A stretch of 64,000 bases of DNA from Malaciobacter marinus (GTDB taxonomy: Bacteria > Campylobacterota > Campylobacteria > Campylobacterales > Arcobacteraceae), in contig NZ_CP032101.1 in NCBI RefSeq assembly GCF_003544855.1, positions 1,488,001 to 1,552,000 on the forward strand, in the 5' to 3' direction. Below, piece after piece: positions 27,717 to 38,700 of the stretch (position 1 is the first letter of the stretch; the number at the start of each line of letters is the position of its first letter). The position numbers were made by a program, and so were the translations under genes. A model generated the notes under the pieces. That model did no database searches. It worked only from the letters and a program-made list of their open reading frames with translations, and was not told the DNA's origin.

Positions 27717-28598
27717 TTAAATATTAGTATCTTGTGAAAGATTATTAAAAAAATGTTTTTTTAAATTTAATTCAAACCTTGAACCGTCTTTTAAGGGGAT
27801 TATATTTATTGCTATTTTATTTTTATCACAAAACTCTTTTACTATACTAAGTCCTAAGCCAAAACCTTTTTTTGAACTATCTTCTTGAAAGAAAGTATCA
27901 AATACATCAAAAAGATATTTTGTATCTATTGTATTACCACTATTTTCTATAAATAAAATAGTATTCTCCTTTAATCCTATTTTTACATATCCATCTGATT
28001 TATTATATTTTATGGCATTTGATAAAAGGTTATCAATTACTTTATAAAAACCATTTTTATCAGTCTTAAGTAAGAGTTCTTTATCAATATTATTTTCTAT
28101 TCTTATATCTTTTTTTATATCTTCAAACTTATCAATTGAATTATTGACAACTTCATATAAAAAGAATGTATCTTTATCAACATTGTCAATCTCTTTTTTT
28201 ATGCTATATTCCATATCTTCATATAATTTTAGTAAATCACTTGAAGCTTTTTTTATTCTTTCTAATCTTTTTAAAGCTTTTTCATCTGTTATTTTTCTTT
28301 CAAGCATTTGAGTATTTAACATTATTGTAGAAACAGGTATATTTAACTCATGCAAAGTCTTTTTTACTGTTTTTTGTAAGTTTTCATCACTTTTAAAAAG
28401 TGGTTCAAGAATAGATTTGCTTAAAGCCAAAAAAAGAACAAGAGAGCACACAAGTAATGGTAAAACTATAATTATAAAATTATCTTTATTCAATCCAAAA
28501 TAACTAATCAAAATATAATTCATAAATAGAGTCAAGATAGTTGTAAATGTAAATACAATTGAGATTGAAATTAAAAAATCTTTTATTTTAGAATTCAA
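27717..28598 (-). CDS. Sensor histidine kinase
   Basis: A 293-residue kinase with two N-terminal membrane helices (about 10-34 and 41-62) and almost no periplasmic loop. The phospho-acceptor is H83 in TLHELNIPVS; N box NLLSNAIKYN, G1 region IENSGNTID and G2 GFGLGLSIVK complete the ATPase domain. The lack of a sensor loop suggests intramembrane or cytoplasmic sensing. Overlaps the response regulator by 11 bases. Confidence 0.88.
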   Translation of the reverse strand: MNSKIKDFLISISIVFTFTTILTLFMNYILISYFGLNKDNFIIIVLPLLVCSLVLFLALSKSILEPLFKSDENLQKTVKKTLHELNIPVSTIMLNTQMLERKITDEKALKRLERIKKASSDLLKLYEDMEYSIKKEIDNVDKDTFFLYEVVNNSIDKFEDIKKDIRIENNIDKELLLKTDKNGFYKVIDNLLSNAIKYNKSDGYVKIGLKENTILFIENSGNTIDTKYLFDVFDTFFQEDSSKKGFGLGLSIVKEFCDKNKIAINIIPLKDGSRFELNLKKHFFNNLSQDTNI

Positions 28599-29247
28599 TT
28601 TTATATCCTATACCTTTTATATTAGTAATTTTCTCTTTTCCTAAAATCTTTTTTAGATTGTTTATATACACTCTAATTGAACCCTCACTATACTCTTCAC
28701 TAACACTCCAAAGTCTAGAAATAATCATCTCTTTTGAAACAATTGAATCACGGTTTTCCAAAAATAATTCAAGCAATGAAACTATTTTTATGGGAAGATT
28801 TAAGTCTTTTCCTTCTTTATAAACTCGTCTTAAAATAGGATTGAAAGTTAACTCATCAAAAAGCTCAAGCTCTTTTACTGGCTTTCCACATCTTTTAAGT
28901 ACAGATTTAATCCTAAGTAATAGCTCATCTAAATCAACTGGCTTTTTTAAATAATCATCACAACCATTTAAAAATCCCTCTTCTAATGTCTGCTTATCTT
29001 TATATGATGTAAGAAAAATAGTAGCAGTTGTATCTCCACTTCCCCTTAACTCTTTTAATAAATCTAATCCATTTATCAAAGGAACATTAATATCAAGTAA
29101 ATATAAATCATAATTACTATTAAAGTTTAGCTCTAAAGCCTCTTGTCCATCATAAGCAATATCTACTTCAAAGTTTTCTTCTTCTAAAAAATCTTCTAAT
29201 GTTTGAGCAAAAAGCTCATCGTCTTCTAATACTAATATTTTATTCAT
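28588..29247 (-). CDS. OmpR-family response regulator
   Basis: A 219-residue regulator: receiver domain with acidic pair D9-D10, phospho-acceptor D52, T80 and K102, then a winged-helix DNA-binding domain (about 125-219) with SVSEEYSEGSIRVYINNLKKILG. Partner of the kinase directly downstream. Divergent from the Na/Pi transporter gene by 106 bp, so regulation of that gene is possible but not shown. Confidence 0.9.
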   Translation of the reverse strand: MNKILVLEDDELFAQTLEDFLEEENFEVDIAYDGQEALELNFNSNYDLYLLDINVPLINGLDLLKELRGSGDTTATIFLTSYKDKQTLEEGFLNGCDDYLKKPVDLDELLLRIKSVLKRCGKPVKELELFDELTFNPILRRVYKEGKDLNLPIKIVSLLELFLENRDSIVSKEMIISRLWSVSEEYSEGSIRVYINNLKKILGKEKITNIKGIGYKIEF

Positions 29248-29353
29248 GATTACTTTCTTTATTAAAAATCTGTAAAATTTTATCTAAACAAGCCTTATTT
29301 AATAAAAAATCTTGTTATAATATATAATTAAACTATATTATATAGGATTTTTT

Positions 29354-31123
29354 ATGGTTAAAAACTTGGCAATTGCATTAGGATTCTTGATTACAGCATA
29401 TTTTATCTCGTCATCTGAGAATCTAAAAATAATCTTGAGTGGTATTGCAATTTTTTTAATTGGTATGTATTTTATGGAAAATGGTTTTAAACTATTTTCA
29501 GGTGGTGCACTAGAGAATATTTTAAAAAGATTTACTAGTAATCTTTTTAAGGCTATAACAACTGGTTTTTTAGCCACTTCTATTGTGCAAAGTTCTTCTT
29601 TAATTACAGTAATTGTAATCTCCTTTTTATCAGTTGAATTATTAACCTTAGCACAAGGTATTGGTATTGTATTTGGTTCAAACCTAGGTAGTACGACAAC
29701 AGCTTGGATAGTATCAAGTGTAGGATTAAAAATAAAAATCTCAGCTTATGCTATGCCTATGTTAATCTTTGGTGTAGTACTTAGATTTTTTAAAAACAAT
29801 ACATACAAAGGCTTGGGAAATGTATTGTTAGGTCTTGGATTTATCTTTTTGGGTATTTCTTATATGAAAGATGGATTTGATACTTTAAAAGATTCAATTG
29901 ATTTAGCTCAATTTTCATTACCTGGTATAAAAGGAATTATTCTTTACATCCTAATTGGTGCAGTTGCAACTATTGTTATCCAATCAAGTAGTGCTACTAT
30001 GGCCATAATAATAACAGCATTAAGTGCAGGAAATATAATTTATATAAATGCTTTAGCTTTGGCAATTGGAGCAAATATTGGAACAACAGTAACAGCAATA
30101 ATTGGCTCATTTGCATCAAATGAAAATGGGAAGCGTTTAGCTTTTGCTCATCTTATATTCAATGTAATTACAGCTTTAGTTGCTGTAATCTTTATATATT
30201 CATTAAAAGATTTTGTAGATTATTTAGCTCCTTTATTTGGGATTGGTGCAGAAAGCTTTAGTATGAAACTTGCACTATTTCATACTATATTTAATCTACT
30301 AGGAATAATCATAGTTGCTCCTTTTATAAATATAATTGTAAATTTAGCAAAAAGAATTATTAAGAAAAAAGTTGCAAAAAGTTCAAAACCTAAATATCTG
30401 TTAAAATCAAATATTGAAATTCCAAACAGTTCATTACTTTCACTTAAAAAAGAGTGTATAAATCTTTATGAAAACTGCCAAAGAGCAATGCTTCATGCCC
30501 TTAATTTGCACTCAACAAAATTAAAAACAAAAGAAGATTTACAAAAACAACTAATGGATGAAATAAGAAAATCAAATACAAATATTGATGAAATTTATCA
30601 AACAAATCTAAAATTATTATATAGTGAGATTATACAATATTCTTCTTTTGCACAAGAACACATGACAAGTTCTCAACACAAAGTTGCTAGTAACTTCAAA
30701 AAAAGTGCAACATTAATAATTGAAGTACTAAAAGATACAAGAGATGTTCAAAAAAACTTAGATTTTTACTTAAAAAGTAAAAATGAATATATTAAAAAAG
30801 AGTATAATAATTTAAGAGAAGAATTAGGAAATCTTTTTATTGATATAAATGGCTTAAATAATGAAAACTTAAGTGAGCTTGATAAAATAACTCAAATTGA
30901 AGTTATAAAAAGTACATTGAACAAAAATGATTTATCAAATAGTGAAACAATTGATACTTTAATTAGAACACAAAAAATCAAAGCATCAATGGCAACTTCA
31001 CTTATAAATGATAGTGCAACAGTTTACTCAATACAAAAGAAATTAGTAGAAGTTGCGATGATTTTATTCATTGAAGATGAATTACTAAAAGAGATAGGAG
31101 AAGAGAACAATGCCTCTAAATGA
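29354..31123 (+). CDS. Na+/Pi cotransporter family protein with PhoU-like tail
   Basis: A 589-residue protein. The membrane half (about 1-340) has the inverted repeats of the NptA/Na-Pi II family, with the QSSS motifs TSIVQSSSLITV and IVIQSSSATMAI. The C-terminal half (about 360-589) is a helical PhoU-like domain. Homologues take up phosphate or leak it under control of PhoU. AAAGAT-poor RBS; ATG at 29354. It overlaps the small Lys-rich ORF by 14 bases. Confidence 0.85.
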   Translation: MVKNLAIALGFLITAYFISSSENLKIILSGIAIFLIGMYFMENGFKLFSGGALENILKRFTSNLFKAITTGFLATSIVQSSSLITVIVISFLSVELLTLAQGIGIVFGSNLGSTTTAWIVSSVGLKIKISAYAMPMLIFGVVLRFFKNNTYKGLGNVLLGLGFIFLGISYMKDGFDTLKDSIDLAQFSLPGIKGIILYILIGAVATIVIQSSSATMAIIITALSAGNIIYINALALAIGANIGTTVTAIIGSFASNENGKRLAFAHLIFNVITALVAVIFIYSLKDFVDYLAPLFGIGAESFSMKLALFHTIFNLLGIIIVAPFINIIVNLAKRIIKKKVAKSSKPKYLLKSNIEIPNSSLLSLKKECINLYENCQRAMLHALNLHSTKLKTKEDLQKQLMDEIRKSNTNIDEIYQTNLKLLYSEIIQYSSFAQEHMTSSQHKVASNFKKSATLIIEVLKDTRDVQKNLDFYLKSKNEYIKKEYNNLREELGNLFIDINGLNNENLSELDKITQIEVIKSTLNKNDLSNSETIDTLIRTQKIKASMATSLINDSATVYSIQKKLVEVAMILFIEDELLKEIGEENNASK

Positions 31124-31340
31124 ACTGATAAAAAAAGTAAAAAAATTCTTAAAACAAACAGAAGAAAATAAAGATATCAAAAAAAAGAAAATATTAAAAG
31201 TCTTAGAAGAGTTATATATAAAAAAAGCTAAATTAAAAAAACAAAAGAAAAGAACTTCAAATAAAAGTGATAAAAAACAGCTTCAAAATAAACTTGAAGC
31301 TGTAAATCAGCTAATCAAAAAAAGCAAAAAACTTATTTGA
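31110..31340 (+). CDS. Small lysine-rich helical protein
   Basis: A 76-residue frame with about 27 Lys, predicted wholly helical, possibly coiled coil (heptad-like Leu/Ile/Leu). It overlaps the 3' end of the Na/Pi transporter gene by 14 bases with AGGAGAAGAG as RBS, which supports it being real. The 3' end overlaps the convergent trmL by eight bases and carries a 10-bp hairpin at 31277-31303. No family recognised; nucleic-acid or phosphate-polymer binding would be guesswork. Confidence 0.55.
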   Translation: MPLNELIKKVKKFLKQTEENKDIKKKKILKVLEELYIKKAKLKKQKKRTSNKSDKKQLQNKLEAVNQLIKKSKKLI

Positions 31341-31797
31341 AGTTAGCAAAGTTTTGTCTTAAAGCCTCATAAGCTACAATAGACACAGAGTTAGCAATAT
31401 TTAGACTTCTTGCGTTATTTGTCATAGGAATAGTAATACATCCTTGCTCATTTTTAGTTAAAAAACTCTCAGGAAGTCCAGCATCTTCTCTACCAAAATA
31501 AAAAAAATCGCCTTCTTTAAATTTTTGTTCAAAATAGACTTGTTTAGTTTTTGTTGTAGCAAAAAAATGTCTATCACTCATAGGATATTTTTCCCAAAAC
31601 TCTTCAATATTTTCATATTCAAAAACTTCTAAATCATACCAATAATCAAGCCCTGCTCTTCTTACTTGTTTTTCATTTATCTCACCAAAACCATAAGGTT
31701 TTATTAGATGAAGTTTACAATTAAGTGCAAAAGCAAGTCTTCCTATTGTTCCTACATTTCCTGGAATTCTTGGTTCGTGAAGTACTATATTAAACAT
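31333..31797 (-). CDS. trmL: tRNA (cytidine/uridine-2'-O-)-methyltransferase
   Basis: A 154-residue SPOUT enzyme. EPRIPGNVGTIGRLAFALNCKLHLI, the middle FYFGREDAGLPES and C-terminal IPMTNNARSLNIANSVSIVAYEALRQ are the three SPOUT knot motifs; the size matches E. coli TrmL (157). It 2'-O-methylates the wobble base of tRNA-Leu. It follows purU by one base. Confidence 0.9.
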   Translation of the reverse strand: MFNIVLHEPRIPGNVGTIGRLAFALNCKLHLIKPYGFGEINEKQVRRAGLDYWYDLEVFEYENIEEFWEKYPMSDRHFFATTKTKQVYFEQKFKEGDFFYFGREDAGLPESFLTKNEQGCITIPMTNNARSLNIANSVSIVAYEALRQNFANFK

Positions 31798-31798
31798 T

Positions 31799-32635
31799 TT
31801 ATAAAATCACCGTTTTATTTTTATATACAAATACCTTATCATCAAGTAAAAGTTGAAAAGCATTATATAAAACAATCTTTTCAACATTTCTTCCTGCATT
31901 TCTCATCTCTTGCCAAGAGTAACTATGATCAACTCTTACAACATCTTGAAAGATAATTGGACCTTCATCCAAATCATCAGTAACATAATGCGCAGTTGCT
32001 CCTATAATTTTAACACCTCTTTCATAGGCTTGTTTATATGGATTTGCACCAATAAATGCAGGTAAAAATGAGTGGTGAATATTTAAAACTCTTTTTGGAT
32101 AGGTATTAACAAATTTTGAAGTTAAAATTCTCATATATTTTGCCAAGACAATAAGTTCTGGTTCAAATTCATTAATTTTTTCAATCATCTTATCTTCATG
32201 TTCTTCTCTACTTAATCCCTCTGCACTCACACAATAAAATGGAATATCAAACTTCTCCACTAAATCTCTTAAATGCTCATGATTTGCAATGACAGCTTTT
32301 ATATTTGCATTTAATTCGCCATCAAAATATCTAATTAATAAATCACCTAAAACATGCGACTCTTTTGTTGCTAATATCACAACATCTTTATTTTGTTTTT
32401 CATTTAGTTTTATTGTAGAGTTTAAAGGAAGAACTTCTTTTAACTCTTTTAGAAGTATATCTTTTTTTATATCACCAGTTATAACTGTTCTCATGAAAAA
32501 TTTTAGTGTATCTGGATCAACGTATTCTGAATTTTGTTCTATATTTAAGTTATTTGCGTAAAGGACTTTTGAAATATTATAAACAAGTCCTTTATCATCT
32601 GTAGTATCAATTAAAAGTATGTACTCTTTCATCAT
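31799..32635 (-). CDS. purU: Formyltetrahydrofolate deformylase
   Basis: A 278-residue protein with an N-terminal ACT domain (about 1-80) and a formyl-transferase fold. LNIHHSFLPAFIGANPYKQAYERGVKIIGATAHYV contains the catalytic His, with the Asp in DDLDEGPIIFQD. PurU hydrolyses 10-formyl-THF to formate and THF. Operon with trmL. ATG ATG at the start; either may be used. Confidence 0.9.
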   Translation of the reverse strand: MMKEYILLIDTTDDKGLVYNISKVLYANNLNIEQNSEYVDPDTLKFFMRTVITGDIKKDILLKELKEVLPLNSTIKLNEKQNKDVVILATKESHVLGDLLIRYFDGELNANIKAVIANHEHLRDLVEKFDIPFYCVSAEGLSREEHEDKMIEKINEFEPELIVLAKYMRILTSKFVNTYPKRVLNIHHSFLPAFIGANPYKQAYERGVKIIGATAHYVTDDLDEGPIIFQDVVRVDHSYSWQEMRNAGRNVEKIVLYNAFQLLLDDKVFVYKNKTVIL

Positions 32636-32706
32636 TATCCTAGTATTATTCTCATTAAGTTTAAAACGAGAATAATACCATTTTATTGATTAATAGATAA
32701 TTGAAA

Positions 32707-33963
32707 TTATACTAATGCTGCTAAATTTTTTCTATAAGCTTCTAAATCAAACTCTGTAACTCTTGCAACACCTGTTTCAACTGCTGCATTTGCCACAGCA
32801 CTTGAAACTTCTACCATAAGTCTTTTATCAAAAGGAATTGGAATAATGTACTCTCTTCCATAAACTAAATCACCAAATGCCTCTTTTAATTCATCTGTTA
32901 ATGGTTGTTTAGCTAAATCAGCAATTGCTCTTGCAGCAGCAATTTTCATAGTCATATTAATTTTTCTAGTTTTTACGTCTAGCGCTCCTCTAAATATAAA
33001 AGGAAAACCTAAAACATTATTTACTTGATTAGGGAAATCACTTCTTCCTGTTCCAATAATAGCTTTTGGTCTTACTTCTTTTACTTCTTCTGGAAATAAT
33101 TCAGGAGTAGGATTTGCAAGTGTAAAAATAATTGGTTCTTCACTCATAAGTGCAATATGTTTTTTTGTAAATGTCCCCGGTCTTGATAGTCCAAGAACCA
33201 TATCAGCATTAGTAAATGCTTCTTCTAAAGTCAAAGGCTCATCAATCATAAAATCTTTTTTATATTTATTTAAATCTTTTCTTCCTTTATGAATAACCCC
33301 TTTAGAATCACACATAATTAAGTTTTTTACACCTAATTCTTTATACATAGTAGAACAAGCAATAGCTGAAGCTCCCGCACCAACAACTACAATTTTGATA
33401 TCTTCAATAGCTTTATTCATCATCTCACTAGCATTTAAAAGAGCAGAACTTGTAATAATTGCTGTTCCATGTTGATCATCATGCATAACTGGAATATTTA
33501 ATTCATCAACTAATCTTTTTTCAATTTCAAAACACTCAGGTGCTTTTATATCTTCAAGATTAATACCACCAAATGTAGGAGCAATTGCTTTTATAGCTTC
33601 ACAAAACTTGTCTACATCTGTTGTATCTACTTCAATATCAAATGAATCAACAGCAGCAAATTTTTTAAATAATACAGCTTTACCTTCCATTACAGGTTTT
33701 GATGCAAGTGCCCCAATATCACCTAAACCTAGTACAGCTGTACCATTTGAAACTACTGCTACAAGATTACTTTTTGCAGTATATTCATATGCTAACTTTG
33801 GATCTCTTTTAATTTCTTCGCAAGGAAAAGCAACACCTGGTGAATATGCAAGGGATAAATCTCTTTGATTATTTAATTCTGTTGTTGTTGCAATGGCAAC
33901 TTTTCCTGGATTTGGGCTTCTATGATATTCTAAAGCCTCTTCTTTTGTAACTTTAACGCTCAT
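32707..33963 (-). CDS. maeB: NAD(P)-dependent malic enzyme (short form)
   Basis: A 418-residue malic enzyme which decarboxylates malate to pyruvate. [59 protein letters not shown] and the NAD(P) site [13 protein letters not shown] are all seen. It lacks the C-terminal phosphotransacetylase-like domain of E. coli MaeB, as expected of the short bacterial form. AGAAAGG lies before the ATG. Confidence 0.9.
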   Translation of the reverse strand: MSVKVTKEEALEYHRSPNPGKVAIATTTELNNQRDLSLAYSPGVAFPCEEIKRDPKLAYEYTAKSNLVAVVSNGTAVLGLGDIGALASKPVMEGKAVLFKKFAAVDSFDIEVDTTDVDKFCEAIKAIAPTFGGINLEDIKAPECFEIEKRLVDELNIPVMHDDQHGTAIITSSALLNASEMMNKAIEDIKIVVVGAGASAIACSTMYKELGVKNLIMCDSKGVIHKGRKDLNKYKKDFMIDEPLTLEEAFTNADMVLGLSRPGTFTKKHIALMSEEPIIFTLANPTPELFPEEVKEVRPKAIIGTGRSDFPNQVNNVLGFPFIFRGALDVKTRKINMTMKIAAARAIADLAKQPLTDELKEAFGDLVYGREYIIPIPFDKRLMVEVSSAVANAAVETGVARVTEFDLEAYRKNLAALV

Positions 33964-34128
33964 CTCTAACCTTTCTCAGTGTAATTTGAAGCGCAATTGT
34001 AACAAATCGAAACTTAATTTTATGAATATTTTATTAAAAATCTCTATTTTTTATATACTTAAGCTCATTTTTAGCTATAATTTACATAATTCTTACACAT
34101 AATTTAGTTTTATAATAAACATAAGATA

Positions 34129-34794
34129 TTATTTTAATTCTATAACTCCTGCAAATCTTCCAGTACTACTTGAAACCCTATATGAAAAGTAACTATTATC
34201 AGTACATTTTGTACAATGATTTGAAATCTCTATGTCTTTAATACCCACTTTTTCTAACTGCTGTTTGTTTATTCCTTGTAAATCAATATTTCTATTATTT
34301 ACAAACTCTTTTCCAAAAGAAGTTTTTACAATATTCGCTAACTCTTGACTTACTTCATAACAACATTTTTGAATAGAAGGCCCTAATATTGCTTTTATAT
34401 TTTTTGCTTCACAAGCAAACTCTTTTATCATTTTTTTAGCAGTTTTTTCACTAATATTTAAAAAAGTTGAGTTTCTACCTGCGTGAATAGCAGCAATTAC
34501 ACCTTTTTCTTTGTCGTATAAAAGTACAGGTATACAATCAGCAACCATGACTAATAAAGGAATATTTTTTTCATTTGTTATCAAAGCATCACAATTATCA
34601 ATAAGTTTTGAAGAATCACTATTTATAATCTCAATATTATTTTTATGAATTTGATTCATAAATCTTAAGTTTTTTATTGTAAAACCATATCTTTGTAAAT
34701 CTTGCCTATTTTTATCTACATTTACTTTTTTATCGTTCACATGATAAGCAAGATTCCCATCTTTTTTATTTGTAAAAATTTTTAAAACTTCCAT
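34129..34794 (-). CDS. pgeF: Peptidoglycan editing factor / YfiH-family (laccase domain)
   Basis: A 221-residue protein of the YfiH/DUF152 family. VADCIPVLLYD, VIAAIHAGRNSTF and the C-terminal HCTKCTDNSYFSYR supply the His/Cys zinc-type active site. PgeF cleaves L-Ser from wrongly built UDP-MurNAc peptides; family members also have purine nucleoside phosphorylase activity. Slightly shorter than E. coli PgeF (243). Divergent from aroE. Confidence 0.85.
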   Translation of the reverse strand: MEVLKIFTNKKDGNLAYHVNDKKVNVDKNRQDLQRYGFTIKNLRFMNQIHKNNIEIINSDSSKLIDNCDALITNEKNIPLLVMVADCIPVLLYDKEKGVIAAIHAGRNSTFLNISEKTAKKMIKEFACEAKNIKAILGPSIQKCCYEVSQELANIVKTSFGKEFVNNRNIDLQGINKQQLEKVGIKDIEISNHCTKCTDNSYFSYRVSSSTGRFAGVIELK

Positions 34795-34893
34795 AAATAC
34801 TCTCCTTTAAAGAAATTATTTAATTGTAACTTTTTTCATTTAATTTTATATTATAATATTTTAGATAAAATCACGTCTTCATAAAGGTAGATA

Positions 34894-35709
34894 ATGTCGG
34901 AAAATATAACAAACAACACAAAAGCATATGCGATTTTTGGTAATCCTGTAGAACACTCTAAATCACCTCAAATGCATAATAGCGCTTTTGAGCATTTAAA
35001 TATTGATGCAGTTTATAAAAAACATCATTTAAAAGATGGTAAAAAATTAAAAAATGAATTTTTAAATAATTTATACACTGGTGCTAATATTACAGTTCCT
35101 CATAAAGAACAAGCTTTTAAACAAGCAGATGAAGTTATAGGAATAGCAAATGAAATTGAAGCTGTAAATACATATATAAAAAAAGATGATAAAGTTATTG
35201 CTTATAATACAGATGCGCCAGGTTTTCTAAAAGCAATTGAAAGCTTTGGAGATATAAAAAAAGTTTTAGTATTAGGAGCTGGAGGAACTGCAAAAGCAAT
35301 TGCACTTGCACTACAGCAAAAAAATATAGAAGTAACAGTCGTAAATAGAAGTGATTCAAAACTTGACTTTTTTAAACAAAAAAATATCAAATGTTTTACA
35401 TGGAAAGATTTTAGACTTGATTATTTTGATTTAGTAGTTAACTCAACAAGTGCAGGATTAAAAGATGATGAACTTCCTATGAGTAAACCACAATTAGAAA
35501 ATGTATTTTTAAATTCAAGCTACGCTTTTGACTGTGTATATGGAAAAGAAACACCATTTTTAGCCCTAGCAAAAAAAGAGGGTCTAAAAACAAAAGATGG
35601 CGAAGATATGCTTTTATATCAAGGCTTACTTGCATTTGAACTTTTTACTAACACAAAAGCTGATAATTCGGTAGTTGAAGCAATGAGAAAAGGATTAAGA
35701 GGAGAATAG
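34894..35709 (+). CDS. aroE: Shikimate dehydrogenase
   Basis: A 271-residue AroE, reducing 3-dehydroshikimate with NADPH. Shikimate site: GNPVEHSKSPQMHN (18-29), catalytic K71 in NITVPHK and D107 in NTD. NADP site GAGGTAKAIA (128-137) and NRS for the 2'-phosphate. AAAGG lies ten bases upstream of ATG. A TATAAT at 34852-34857 may be its promoter. Marks the left border of the accessory island. Confidence 0.92.
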   Translation: MSENITNNTKAYAIFGNPVEHSKSPQMHNSAFEHLNIDAVYKKHHLKDGKKLKNEFLNNLYTGANITVPHKEQAFKQADEVIGIANEIEAVNTYIKKDDKVIAYNTDAPGFLKAIESFGDIKKVLVLGAGGTAKAIALALQQKNIEVTVVNRSDSKLDFFKQKNIKCFTWKDFRLDYFDLVVNSTSAGLKDDELPMSKPQLENVFLNSSYAFDCVYGKETPFLALAKKEGLKTKDGEDMLLYQGLLAFELFTNTKADNSVVEAMRKGLRGE

Positions 35710-35724
35710 AATTCCTCTTTTTTC
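35698..35724 (+). terminator. Intrinsic terminator of aroE
   Basis: AGAGGA pairs with TCCTCT across a nine-base loop and runs into a T-tract (35716-35723). It overlaps the aroE stop codon. Confidence 0.65.
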
Positions 35725-35772
35725 TAGCTTATAGCTACCTATATATATAAGAAATAATAAATATAAACCTTT

Positions 35773-38700
35773 TTATTTAAATATTTCATTACAAATTTCA
35801 TTCATAATGTTTATTTCATATCCAAAGAAATTTTTTGAATTAAGAGCTTGGCTTTTACATTCTTGATTTTTATCTGCAATTGAAATATTTTTCTCATTAA
35901 TCCTTTTTGCTTCATTCAAAATATAAATCTTTGTATTAATATCTTTCTGTTCTTGCTGGTTATTACCCTGAATATTTATAGTAGTTAAATTAATTAGATT
36001 ATCAATTTTTTTTGTTATTTCAACATTATTATAAATTGATTGATTTTTAGAACTATCAATATTATAAATTATATTTCCATGATTTTCTTGAATAATTGGG
36101 CTTTGATTATTGTTGTTTATTTTAACATTAGTTGATGATAAGTTTAACCAAATAGGTAATATTATAGTTCCAATTATAGCTACAGTTATCGTAATTTTTT
36201 GATACATCGTTAATTTTTCCCATTTGTTTTTAATTTTTTCAAGATTTGACTTACTCATCACATAATCCTTATCAAATATTTTTTTATAGTAATTATTTAG
36301 ATGGCTTCTATTTTTATTTTGATTATTAAAGGCTTCTTGTAAATAATACTTTGCCGAATCAGATAATCTTTTGCATCTATTGTTGGATAATTGTTTGAGT
36401 AAGTTAATATGATTACTATCTGAACCAATACTTTTCCAAATATAATTGATATATTCATTCATGCCATCATATATTCCTGGGGAATAAACACCTGTGGGTC
36501 TTTGATACTCATTGAAAAACAGATAGTAGTCATTTATAATCACATGAATATATTCATCTTTAAGAAAATCAATACCTTTATTTTTTTTCAAAGCACTAAT
36601 TAAATCTTTAAAGAGTTTAATTTTGTATTGATTAATATTTTGTTTGTCATATGAATTTTTATTATCTTCATCTTTTATTTTGAGATTAAAAAGCTTTTTT
36701 AGTTTGTAAAATTTTATTTTTGTTGGTATTGTTTTGTACTCTAAAAAATAACTAGATAAAGCTCTTTTGGGGTCAATTTTTAATAAATATTCCAAATACA
36801 AATATGCTCTATCGCTATCAATGATTCTAAGATTATCTATAAAATCATAAGATTTTTCTTCTAGTGAAATTATCTTTAGTATCTCTTCAATTTTGTAATC
36901 ATCCTTAATGATTTTAAAAATATTTTTATCTAAATTTAATAAGCTTTGAATGAAACGTGATAAGTTTTCTTTATTAAATTTTTTAATTTTTTCAATAACT
37001 TCCCTAAATTCATATAAATAAATTAAGTCTTTATGTTCACTTTGTTCGAGTGATAATTCAACTAACTCTTGGATTAGTAAAATAAAATTATCAAAATATT
37101 CATTAGCCAATAAAATAAAATACTTTTCTTTTATTTTGTGAAATCTAAAAGTATGAAAAAATATTTTCTCAAAAATCAAATTAGATTGTTCTAAACTCAC
37201 AATTTTTGAAGAATCATTATTTACTAAAAAATAAATATAAAGAGCTGTAGGTAAAACATTGTACTGAGTTGCATTTACATTTTCTTTGATCTTTTTATAC
37301 GATACATCTTTGACTAAATCATTTTTTATAAAATCCAAAAATTGTTTATGTTGTTCAGGTGTTAAAATTTCAAATAATTTGTTGCTATTTTCATCTCTAA
37401 AAATCTCTTCACATATAAAGACATTATAAAAATCTTGTTTTATAGCTAAAGCTTTTAAGCTATCTTCACATATTTTTTTATACTTTGCCTTATTTTGAAT
37501 TCTTTGTTGATATACTTCATCCTCTAGAAGTTGATTTTCTAATTCTTGTTTATGTTTTTTTCTTTCTTCTTCCCAGTATTTATTTGTTGCTTTAACATGA
37601 GCTTCAAAAGTATTATTTGACATTAAATATTTATCTATATCTTTATTAAATTTCAACTTTTCATAATACTTAACATAATTTTCAACAGGATACTTCAAAG
37701 TTACTTTTTTTATATCTTCTAGAGAAATATTTAAGAATTTAAAAATAGCATCAACATGATGAATTTTTTCAATATTTATTGAAAAATATATTTCCCAGAA
37801 ATTATTAGAAATCTTTTTAAAATCAAAAGGCATTTGCTCTATTTCAATATTATCTACATATATAAAATGAGTATTTAGAAATTCAAAAACCTTCTTAATT
37901 GAATCTTTAGAATTATTATGAAGAAATACTGCATAAACACACCACAAATTAGTATGATTGTTATGTTCTTTATCATTCTTTTTTTCTATATACTCTAACC
38001 ACTTTAAAGTATCCATGGGTTTTAAATAAGGAACAATATACTCTAGTTCTCTATTTGGTATAGCATCTAATAATTCTATTAAATTTTCAAATTCAAATTT
38101 TGTATCTATGAAATCTGCTTTTTTATTATCTCCATATCTAATTATATACTTAATCCCATACAAAGATTCAAAAAGTTGAACTTCTAAATCCAACATTGAT
38201 ATTTTATGCATATTTGAATTTAAGAGTTTTTTTGATTTTAGAAATTCAAAAAGTCTTTTATTAAAATCAAGATTATCTATGAAGTTATCTTCAATTAGTT
38301 CTCTAAGATTTTTATTTCCAGCAAATTTACTATGAGATATTTCATCATATTCTTCATTTGAAGATAAATTGCCATTAGAATAATTTTCAAGATATTTAAA
38401 TATCAAATCTTCCATCTCTTTTGAATAATTATATTCTAGCAGTGCAATCAAATAGGCAAATACCAACTTGTCAATATCTGACGATTTTATAAAGTTTTGT
38501 ATTAAAGTTGATAGTTTTAATTTGTCAAATCTTACTAAAGTAGTACCTTCAAAATCATGCCATCTACCCCAAGCCATAGATTTCTCATTTTTAAGTTTAT
38601 ATAGCATTGAAGTTAAAAGTGTTTGCTGTTGTTCCTTAGTTAAACTAGGATGTCTTTTAAAAATAAATGGGTCAAACTCTACAAATTTATTAAATAAATC

